Assembly (NCBI GenBank): GCA_003142495.1
Contig: PLMM01000155.1
Span: forward strand, 1-5,048
DNA from: Gemmatimonadota bacterium
GTDB lineage: Bacteria; Gemmatimonadota; Gemmatimonadetes; Gemmatimonadales; Gemmatimonadaceae
Length of the DNA stretch: 5,048 nucleotides
Reading direction: 5' to 3'
Each line of letters opens with the position of its first letter. The stretch's first letter is position 1. Under the pieces are notes generated by a model, which saw nothing but the letters and a program-made list of their open reading frames with translations, did no database searches and had not been told where the DNA came from. The position numbers and the translations under genes were made by a program. This document shows positions 1 through 4,838 of the stretch, piece by piece.

Positions 1-91
1 GTGCAGTAGGGCTCGCGTGATCGCCACAGGCGGCTACGACCGCAACCGCGGCGGCGGCGACGAGCAGGCGAAGAGAAGAATTTTTTCGCAT
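1..91 (-). CDS. Putative lipoprotein, N-terminal fragment (cut by window edge)
   Basis: Seen: on the minus strand an ATG at 91-89 opens a frame of 30 codons that runs off the left edge. It begins MRKNSSLRLL, continues with an Ala/Val-rich stretch and reaches Cys22, followed by GDHASPTA. This is a complete type II signal peptide: a basic n-region (R2, K3, R8), a hydrophobic core at about residues 9-20, and a lipobox V19-A-A-C22. Known: such proteins are cleaved before the Cys by Lsp and lipid-anchored on the outer face of the inner membrane or in the outer membrane. The residue after Cys is Gly, not Asp. The start was chosen because it gives a standard signal peptide. The same frame is open further upstream, to a possible GTG near 202, but that adds unlikely charged sequence. 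No Shine-Dalgarno motif precedes the ATG; the upstream DNA is pyrimidine-rich. It lies 152 bp downstream of the HD-GYP gene on the same strand. The mature function cannot be seen here. Confidence 0.8.
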   Translation of the reverse strand, partial: MRKNSSLRLLVAAAAVAVVAACGDHASPTA

Positions 92-243
92 ATACCGGTG
101 ACGGGAGAGAGGAGTTCGTACCGGACCTTCGTCTTGCCGTACCCTGCCGATTTCTTGTTGCCCTGCGCTGAATCTGCGAGAACAACGCGCGTCAGCTATC
201 ACGTCCAGGCCGAATCACGTCATGCCTGTAACTGTGTGATACA
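92..243. other. Intergenic region between HD-GYP gene and lipoprotein gene
   Basis: This 152-bp gap separates two minus-strand genes. No convincing terminator is present: a 5-bp stem (206-210 CAGGC with 224-228 GCCTG) has a 13-nt loop and no T-run. The gap holds a cluster of ATCAC/GTGAT elements at its right end, annotated separately. I could not find a well-matched sigma-70 promoter for the lipoprotein gene, so it may be read through from the HD-GYP gene or have its own promoter of unrecognised type. An open frame on the plus strand from 17 to 370 crosses this gap, but it opposes both real genes and has no protein-like features. Confidence 0.5.
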
Positions 244-248
244 TCACA
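198..248. promoter_or_regulatory. Cluster of ATCAC/GTGAT elements, possible operator
   Basis: Seen: ATCACGT occurs twice as a direct repeat, at 198-204 and 214-220 (period 16). A further inverted repeat TGTGAT-AC-ATCACA lies at 235-248 and overlaps the stop codon of the HD-GYP gene at 244-246. The dyad half-sites match the CRP half-site TGTGA/TCACA, but the spacer between them is 4 bp, where CRP uses 6. The cluster lies about 110-160 bp upstream of the lipoprotein start at 91. Inference: a regulator-binding site for the downstream gene. With such short motifs, chance is a serious alternative. Confidence 0.25.
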
Positions 249-1827
249 TCGCGACGCTTGCGCTGTCGTTGATTGCAGTTAGTGCCGCCTCGAAGACATC
301 GGCACGCCACCATGCCTTGCACTTTCGCAGCTCCACGAGCGCATCTTCGGCCGACATTGCCGCGCGATAGCTGCGCGTGCTCGTCATCGCGTCGTAGACG
401 TCGACGATGCCAATGATCTGCGCGGCGATCGGAATCGCATCGTCGCGCAGCCGATCGGGATAGCCGGTGCCGTCGCACTTCTCGTGGTGCCAGCGAATGA
501 GCGGCTTGATATCCCACGGAAAGTCCACGTTCTCGAGCAACTCGATCCCGTAGAGCGTGTGGCGTTCCATCAGCTCGCGCTCCTCGCGCGTCAGCTTCCC
601 CGGCTTGTTCAGAATCTCGTGGGGAATGCGCACCTTCCCGACGTCGTGCAGATAGGCGCCGATGCGCACCGTCGTCTGCTCATCCTGGTTGAGGCCGAGC
701 GCACGTGCGACGGCCACCGCGTAGGTCGCGACGCGCTCGCAATGTCCGAAGGTGTACGAGTCCGCAGATTCGATCGACTGTCCCCAGTCGCGCACGATCA
801 TGAGGAAGGTACCTTCGAAATCGGTGACCTTGCGCGTCACGTCCGACAGATCGCCGCGCGCATCGAGATGGACGAAGAGTGCGCGCGCCGCATTCAGCAG
901 CTGCAGCGCCTCCTGATTGCGCCCCATCATCTGATGCAGCTTCGCGAGCTCGCGTGACGCCTCGGCCTCACCCAGCAGCGAGCCGCACTTGGACGCGAGC
1001 TCGATCGCGCTCTTGAGCCGCGCCTCGGCGAGCACCGGGCGGCTCGTCTCGCGGTACACGACACCGAGGAACTTGTAGGCGTCCGCCTTCTGCGCGCGCG
1101 CATCGAGCTCGTCGAACATCCGGAGCGCGTCCTCGGCGCTCAACCGCGCCTCCTCGAAACGCTGCCGCGCGATGAACACCTCGGTGCGATTGAGCAGACA
1201 CAGTCCGCGCAGGCGCACATCGCCGAGCGAGTCGGCGAGGGCAAGGCTCGAGTCGAAGTAGCGATCGGCGAGCTCCCACTGCTGTTGATCCGCGCTGATC
1301 ATTCCGAGATTGTGATACGCGATCGCGCAGCCGCTGTCGTCGCGCGCGCGCGTGGAGGCCGCGAGGGAGTTCTGGTAGTGCTCGAGCGCGGCGTTCAGAT
1401 CGCCGCGGATGTTCGCGATGATGCCGAGATTCTGCTCGATGCGACCAACCAACGCCGGCGTGTGATGCGCCATCTCGAGCGCACGACGAAAGAGATCGCC
1501 CGCGTCGCCCGTCTCCCCCGCCTCGAGCTCGAAGCCGCCGAGCGTGTTCAGCGCCTCCGCTGCGAGGCCGCTGTCGCCGAGTGAGCGGGCCACTTCGTAG
1601 CTCTGCAGGCAGAGCTCGCGCGCGACGCCGCGCTCGAGCTGTCGATGCATTACGACGCTCAACCTGCGCAGCGCCTCGGCCTGCGTCGGCACGTCCTCAT
1701 CGGCCACCGCGGCATCGATCGCGGCGCGATATTTCTCGATCGCCACGGCAATGCGCCCCGCGCGCTCGTCATCGCGAGCGTCGTGGAGTGCACGGGTGGC
1801 AGACGGTGGGAACGCGTTGGGCGCCAT
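244..1827 (-). CDS. TPR-repeat HD-GYP domain phosphodiesterase
   Basis: The 527-residue protein is predicted to be cytosolic, with no signal peptide or membrane segment. Residues about 10-320 form seven or so TPR-like helical pairs, for example around 89-122, 127-160, 168-200, 206-240, 247-280 and 286-320. Residues about 335-525 are an HD-GYP domain: D356-x-Y-T-x-G-H362, H394-D395 with K398, H423, H447-H448-E449, D452-GTGYP457, D476 and R485. All metal- and substrate-binding positions usual in the family are present, so it should be active. Known: HD-GYP proteins hydrolyse c-di-GMP to pGpG/GMP, and some act on cGAMP. Inference: the TPR array is a protein-interaction input replacing the more common receiver domain. 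The frame stays open upstream to 2673, but that part runs antisense to the next gene and is not protein-like. MAPNAFPP at 1827 directly precedes the first TPR helix. Only a weak TGAGA lies before the ATG. The very C-terminus (residues about 502-510, CKAWWRAD) departs from the usual G-x-x-FDP. Confidence 0.9.
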   Translation of the reverse strand: MAPNAFPPSATRALHDARDDERAGRIAVAIEKYRAAIDAAVADEDVPTQAEALRRLSVVMHRQLERGVARELCLQSYEVARSLGDSGLAAEALNTLGGFELEAGETGDAGDLFRRALEMAHHTPALVGRIEQNLGIIANIRGDLNAALEHYQNSLAASTRARDDSGCAIAYHNLGMISADQQQWELADRYFDSSLALADSLGDVRLRGLCLLNRTEVFIARQRFEEARLSAEDALRMFDELDARAQKADAYKFLGVVYRETSRPVLAEARLKSAIELASKCGSLLGEAEASRELAKLHQMMGRNQEALQLLNAARALFVHLDARGDLSDVTRKVTDFEGTFLMIVRDWGQSIESADSYTFGHCERVATYAVAVARALGLNQDEQTTVRIGAYLHDVGKVRIPHEILNKPGKLTREERELMERHTLYGIELLENVDFPWDIKPLIRWHHEKCDGTGYPDRLRDDAIPIAAQIIGIVDVYDAMTSTRSYRAAMSAEDALVELRKCKAWWRADVFEAALTAINDSASVAM

Positions 1828-2083
1828 GGTCTCAGCGGTTGGAAATCGGATGCAACGAAAGCGGCCCGGGTCACATCTCGCGACCGGGTTCTGGCTGTAC
1901 TCTGGGTTGACGATTGCTCGGGGCGAAGGGTTGTAGGCACTGTCACGCCGCGCACCTTTTCCGTCATCGAGAGCGTCCGCGAGGCCCCTGGCGGCACCGT
2001 TGCCGTGAAAGTGGCAGCCTCGTCGTCCAGAGAGGCCGACCAAAGGCTGGCTCGAGCCGGCCACTCTCACAGCTGACTCCCTC
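1828..2083. other. Divergent intergenic region
   Basis: This 256-bp gap lies between the divergent HD-GYP (minus) and exported Big-domain (plus) genes and must hold both promoters. Near the minus-strand start there is an imperfect inverted repeat, CCCGG-g-TC at 1865-1872 facing GACCGGG at 1882-1888, with one bulged base. CCGGGT is also directly repeated at 1866-1871 and 1884-1889. A TTGACG at 1907-1912 resembles a plus-strand -35 element, but no acceptable -10 lies 16-18 bp downstream. Plus-strand frames crossing the region are GC-driven shadows of the HD-GYP gene. A strong palindrome near its right end is listed separately. Confidence 0.5.
2045..2062 (+). promoter_or_regulatory. 18-bp near-perfect palindrome in leader of exported-protein gene
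   Basis: The sequence GGCTGGCTCGAGCCGGCC has a perfect 10-bp palindromic core (GGCTCGAGCC, 2049-2058). Outside the core three further flanking pairs match and one position is T-G. As RNA it folds into a 7-bp stem with one G-U pair and a UCGA loop, ending 21 nt before the ATG at 2084. It could be an operator for a dimeric regulator or a leader hairpin that influences translation; the start codon itself lacks any Shine-Dalgarno motif. There is no T-run, so it is not a standard terminator. Confidence 0.35.
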
Positions 2084-3367
2084 ATGCGTATTCTCCGAAT
2101 CACTCGCGCCATGCTGCTCATTGCCGCGACGATGGCCTGCGCGGCGTCCACGCCGACGATACCAGGTGGCGAGACTCCGGTGAGTCCGCCCGCGCCGCCA
2201 CCACCGCCGCCGCACGCGAACGTCATCGCGAAAACGAGCGGCGACGCGCAAAAGGGAACGCTCTCGTCGGCGCTCAGCGCACCGCTCGTGGTCACGGTCA
2301 CGAACGGAGGCACGGCGGTGAGCGGCGCGATGGTGACGTGGAGCGTCGCATCGGGGAACGGCTCGTTGAGCGCGAGCTCCGGCACCACCGATGCGAGCGG
2401 GCACGCGAGCGTGCACTGGACGCTCGACGGTACGTACCTCGCGACGTCGGCCACGGCCACGATCACCGGAGCATCCGTCACGTTCACTGCGCTCGGCAAT
2501 GGCAGCGGCGATCTCGGCGGGAGGGCGATCTTCCCGGCCGGCGATCCGTGGCGCACAGACATCTCGGGCTCCCCGCTCGATGCGAACTCGGATAGCCTGA
2601 TAGCATCGTGCGGCCCAACGAAGGGAGTGCATCCGGACTTCGGCACCGTGTATGCCGGCGCGCCGAACGGCATTTCCTACGTCGTCGTGCGCGGCTCACA
2701 GGCGAAGGTGCCGGTGAGTTTCTACTATAGCGACGAGAGCGACGCCGGTCCCTACCCCGTGCCGCCGTACGCCCCGATCGAAGGTGGAGCGTCGAGCACC
2801 GGCGACAGGCACGTGCTCGTGATCGACGCGGGCGCATGGAAGGACTACGAGATGTTCGACGCGCATCCGGTGAACGGCGGCGCGAGCTGGACCGGCGGTT
2901 CCGGCGCGATCTTCGACATGACCGCCGGCACCACGCGCCCGGCGGGATGGACATCCGCCGACGCTGCGGGGTTGCCGATTCTACCAGGGCTCACGCGCTA
3001 CGATGAGGTCGTGATCCATCAGGTGATCGCACACGCGCTGCGCTTCAGCTGCGCGCATTCGCGCAAGGCGTACGTGTCGCCGGCGCGTCACTCCGCGGGA
3101 TCGGGGGCGAGCACGAACCTTCCGCCGATGGGGATGCGCGTGCGGCTCAAATCCTCCTTCGACATCTCATCGTACTCGGCGGCGAACAAGGTGATTCTGA
3201 CGGCGCTCAAGAAGTACGGGATGTTTCTCGCCGACAACGGCTCGGACATGTTCCTGAGCGGCGCGCCCGATCCCCGGTGGAGCGACGACGATCTTCACAA
3301 CCTCACGAAGGTGCACGGCAGCGACTTCGAGGTCGTACAGATGACGGGGCTGGTGACGCAGCCCTAG
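2084..3367 (+). CDS. Exported Big-domain protein (probable lipoprotein) with uncharacterised C-terminal domain
   Basis: The protein has 427 residues. Residues 1-19 look like an export signal: basic R2, R5, R8, hydrophobic L11-A15, then T16-M-A-C19. The lipobox is imperfect (Thr at -3), so lipid anchoring at C19 is likely but not certain. A Pro-rich linker follows, with seven consecutive-type prolines around 35-43. Residues about 47-137 are a bacterial Ig-like (Big_1-type) beta-sandwich, recognisable by APLVVTVTNGG, then VTWSV and TDASGHASV. From 147 to about 420 is a large domain that I remember only as a conserved, uncharacterised secreted family. It contains GVHPDFG (181-187), DRHVLVID (241-248), AGWTSADAAGLPILPGL (287-303), YVSPARH (330-336) and a C-terminal YGMFLADNG/GAPDPRW segment. 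Repeated His/Asp positions (H183, H243, D248, H261, H317, H336) could form an active or metal site; that is inference. Cys176 and Cys323 might form a disulphide. The start gives a good signal peptide. Its stop overlaps that of the facing regulator gene. Confidence 0.85.
   Translation: MRILRITRAMLLIAATMACAASTPTIPGGETPVSPPAPPPPPPHANVIAKTSGDAQKGTLSSALSAPLVVTVTNGGTAVSGAMVTWSVASGNGSLSASSGTTDASGHASVHWTLDGTYLATSATATITGASVTFTALGNGSGDLGGRAIFPAGDPWRTDISGSPLDANSDSLIASCGPTKGVHPDFGTVYAGAPNGISYVVVRGSQAKVPVSFYYSDESDAGPYPVPPYAPIEGGASSTGDRHVLVIDAGAWKDYEMFDAHPVNGGASWTGGSGAIFDMTAGTTRPAGWTSADAAGLPILPGLTRYDEVVIHQVIAHALRFSCAHSRKAYVSPARHSAGSGASTNLPPMGMRVRLKSSFDISSYSAANKVILTALKKYGMFLADNGSDMFLSGAPDPRWSDDDLHNLTKVHGSDFEVVQMTGLVTQP
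3364..3367. other. Shared CTAG: interlocked stop codons of convergent genes
   Basis: The plus-strand gene ends with TAG at 3365-3367 and the minus-strand regulator ends with TAG at 3366-3364. Both use the self-complementary tetramer CTAG, so the coding regions overlap by 4 bp tail to tail. There is no intergenic space for a terminator, so each transcript must run into the other gene in antisense unless it terminates inside coding sequence. Confidence 0.9.
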
Positions 3368-4503
3368 TGCGTGTCGAGCGAGCGCTCGGGGTGAAGCCCG
3401 TAGCGCTCGAGCCGCCTGTACAACGTGCTGCGATGGATCTTCAACCGCTCGGCAGCCGCGGCCATTGTCGGCGCGCGGCTGAGCGCAGCGATCGTAGCGG
3501 CGCGCTCCTCATCCGCATCGCTCTCGCACGGCGTCGCGCCCCCGCGCAGTAGCAGGCACGCGCCCACCGGCGTGCGCCCATCGATCACGAGATGACTCAG
3601 CGCCGAGATGCCGACGTCGTCGGCGAGCGGGAAGCGCACGTCGCTCGAGTCGGTGAGCTGCGAGCCCGCGCGCACGTGATTGGCGATCGCCGCGCGCAGT
3701 CGCTCGGGAATCGCGGTGCCGGGACGCAGCCCGTCCGGCGCGTTCGACGAAGCGAAGAGCACGCGCCCTCCGCGGTCCACCGCCACGAGCGCGTCGTTCG
3801 CGTAGCGCGCCGACATCTCCGCCGCGCGCTGCATCACCGCGAAGCGGCGCTCCGACTCACGCAGCGCGAGCATCTGCTGCACGAGCGTCGCCAGCGCGAG
3901 CGCGAGCTCGAAGGTGTGCGGATGCGCGTGGTGCCGGAAGCCGGAGATGTCGAGGATGCCGAGGATCTCGCCGGTGATCTCGTCGCGCAGCGGCACGGCC
4001 GCGCAGTGCCACTCGTGCCACGCCTCGCAATAGTGCTCCGCACCGACGATGTGCACCGCCTTCCCCGTTGCGAGCGCCGTCCCCGGCCCGTTCGTCCCCG
4101 CCGCGCTCTCCGTCCAGAGCGCGCCCGCGCGGAAGTTGATGCGCGCGAGTCCCTCGCGCGCATGCGGATCGCCCCGGCATGACAGCATCCGCCCATGCGC
4201 ATCGAAGAGGCTGAGGAGGTGTCCCGTGCGCAACGCGTCGCCCTGCCAATCGACTGCGCGAAAGGCGAACGGGAGCCAGTCGGCGTGCTCGCACTCGGTC
4301 GCGAGCGCGTCCTCTGCGAGCACGAGCGGCGCGCCCGGAAGGTCGGCGCGCACATCGGCGCTCGCGCTGCGCGTCCACGACTCGCGCACGAGCGCGCGTC
4401 CCCCGCTCGCGCCCCGATGCCCTTCGACGACGCGCGCCCAGGTGCGCGACAGCGATCGTTGTGCGGACGGCTCGTAGGGGATTTGCTCGGTGACTGTCAG
4501 CAT
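3364..4503 (-). CDS. AcoR-like GAF/Fis-HTH transcriptional regulator lacking AAA+ domain
   Basis: The 379-residue protein is predicted to be a cytosolic DNA-binding regulator. Residues about 70-215 match the GAF sensor of AcoR/DhaR-type activators: F124-RAGALW, then GTNGPGTALATGKAVHIVG (136-154), W166-type aromatic cluster EAWHEWHCAAVPLRD (160-174) and GEILGILDISG (178-188). Residues about 231-320 look like a PAS fold (ANDALVAVDRGGRVLF). Residues about 335-370 are a Fis-type helix-turn-helix: T337-IAAL, AAAERLKIHRSTLYRRLERYGL in the family pattern. Known: full-length relatives are about 600-650 residues, with an AAA+ domain (GAFTGA loop) between sensor and HTH that activates sigma-54 polymerase. 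Here PAS runs directly into the HTH, and no Walker A or GAFTGA motif is present, so it must act without sigma-54 ATPase activity. A GGGAAG at 4514-4509 precedes the ATG by 5 bases and supports this start. It is divergent from the aldehyde dehydrogenase gene, its likely target. Confidence 0.88.
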   Translation of the reverse strand: MLTVTEQIPYEPSAQRSLSRTWARVVEGHRGASGGRALVRESWTRSASADVRADLPGAPLVLAEDALATECEHADWLPFAFRAVDWQGDALRTGHLLSLFDAHGRMLSCRGDPHAREGLARINFRAGALWTESAAGTNGPGTALATGKAVHIVGAEHYCEAWHEWHCAAVPLRDEITGEILGILDISGFRHHAHPHTFELALALATLVQQMLALRESERRFAVMQRAAEMSARYANDALVAVDRGGRVLFASSNAPDGLRPGTAIPERLRAAIANHVRAGSQLTDSSDVRFPLADDVGISALSHLVIDGRTPVGACLLLRGGATPCESDADEERAATIAALSRAPTMAAAAERLKIHRSTLYRRLERYGLHPERSLDTH

Positions 4504-4602
4504 GACTGCTTCCCGTGATCTCGTGGCCGCCAGTTCCCATCTGCCTCGACTTCGTCATGGAGCTTTCCACCACGCGCGGATGGAGTCAAGCGGGCACCGC
4601 GT

Positions 4603-4637
4603 TGCAGCGAAGCCTCAACCCTGCCGAGAGCGCTGCA
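4603..4637. repeat. Spaced inverted repeat, candidate regulator site
   Basis: TGCAGCG (4603-4609) faces its exact complement CGCTGCA (4631-4637) across 21 bp, a centre-to-centre distance of 28 bp (between two and three helical turns). Fis-type HTH regulators bind as dimers to dyads, so this could be an operator of the adjacent regulator. A 7-bp match with a free spacer in a 335-bp GC-rich region is not far from chance expectation, so the call is tentative. Confidence 0.25.
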
Positions 4638-4642
4638 TCGCG

Positions 4643-4659
4643 CGCGACGTTTCGTCGCG
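4643..4659. repeat. Perfect 7-bp hairpin in control region
   Basis: CGCGACG (4643-4649) and CGTCGCG (4653-4659) are exact complements around a TTT loop. It lies about 140 bp upstream of the regulator start and about 180 bp upstream of the dehydrogenase start, facing both. No T-run follows on either strand, so a terminator is unlikely. A compact dyad such as this is the second candidate operator of the region. Confidence 0.35.
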
Positions 4660-4672
4660 TTCCGTGACCCGC

Positions 4673-4688
4673 GCGAGCGAGCGAGCGA
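4673..4688. repeat. (GCGA)4 tandem tetranucleotide
   Basis: Four uninterrupted GCGA units lie in non-coding DNA between two divergent genes. A related GCGCGA precedes them and GCGAGG follows. Such tracts can change length by strand slippage and so alter promoter spacing, but four units is short and this may simply be GC-rich low-complexity sequence. Confidence 0.6.
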
Positions 4689-4825
4689 GGAGTCGCGCCC
4701 TTAACTCCTTTGCGCCGAGTGGCTTACGTCTTCCTGGCGGATGTGCTGTTGCGCGCCGCGCACAGAGCGCATTGTTAGGGGTCACGAAGCGCGGCAGTCG
4801 AGCGCCTCACAACATCACGACCCGC

Positions 4826-4833
4826 AGAAGGAG
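4826..4833 (+). promoter_or_regulatory. Ribosome binding site of aldehyde dehydrogenase gene
   Basis: AGAAGGAG, a near-ideal Shine-Dalgarno sequence, lies 5 nt before the ATG at 4839. It is the strongest such site in the window and fixes the start of the dehydrogenase. It suggests efficient translation compared with the other genes here. Confidence 0.8.
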
Positions 4834-4838
4834 CGCGC

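Larger units (their letters stand above)
4504..4838. promoter_or_regulatory. Divergent control region between regulator and aldehyde dehydrogenase
   Basis: This 335-bp stretch has no credible gene and should carry the promoters of both flanking genes. It holds an inverted repeat TGCAGCG/CGCTGCA (4603-4609 and 4631-4637, 21-bp spacer), a 7-bp hairpin (4643-4659), four tandem GCGA units (4673-4688) and a ribosome binding site at its right end. A weak sigma-70-like pair, TTAACT at 4701-4706 and TTACGT at 4724-4729 with 17-bp spacing, points toward the dehydrogenase, but the -10 match is poor. No sigma-54 site with correct spacing was found. By analogy with other AcoR-type loci, an inverted-repeat binding site for the regulator is expected here. 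Confidence 0.6.

Noticed and set aside
235..248. Canonical CRP site
   Set aside because: The half-sites fit, but the spacer between TGTGA and TCACA is 4 bp, not 6; kept only as a generic operator candidate.
17..370. Plus-strand open frame of 117 codons
   Set aside because: It opposes both the lipoprotein start and the HD-GYP 3' end and has no ribosome binding site or recognisable domain.
484..957. Plus-strand frame of 157 codons, and similar frames at 1285-1584, 1645-2076 and 3592-4182
   Set aside because: They lie wholly or mostly antisense to strong genes and have Arg/His-rich shadow composition.
1907..1936. Sigma-70 promoter for the exported-protein gene (TTGACG, then TTGTAG)
   Set aside because: The -35 element is good, but no hexamer at 16-18 bp resembles TATAAT.
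1964..2632. Minus-strand frame of 222 codons opposite the exported-protein gene
   Set aside because: It is extremely Arg-rich, with no domain or ribosome binding site; it is a shadow of a gene with a signal peptide and an Ig-like domain.
1828..2673. In-frame upstream extension of the HD-GYP gene to an 809-residue protein
   Set aside because: The extra 282 codons run antisense to the exported-protein gene, show no domain-like composition, and end just before a natural MAPNAFPP start followed directly by the first TPR helix. GC-rich DNA often leaves such antisense frames open.
3375..3388. Inverted repeat CGAGCG-AG-CGCTCG as a terminator for the plus-strand gene
   Set aside because: The 2-nt loop is too small, there is no T-run, and the sequence codes for the C-terminus of the regulator.
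4592..4606. GGGCACCGCGTTGCA as a sigma-54 -24/-12 promoter
   Set aside because: The GG-to-GC spacing of the best alignment is 9 bp instead of the strict 10, the preceding T is absent, and the neighbouring regulator has no AAA+ domain.
4663..4786. Long-range inverted repeat CGTGACCC (4663-4670) / GGGTCACG (4779-4786)
   Set aside because: One 8-bp match separated by 108 bp is about what chance would give in a 335-bp region.
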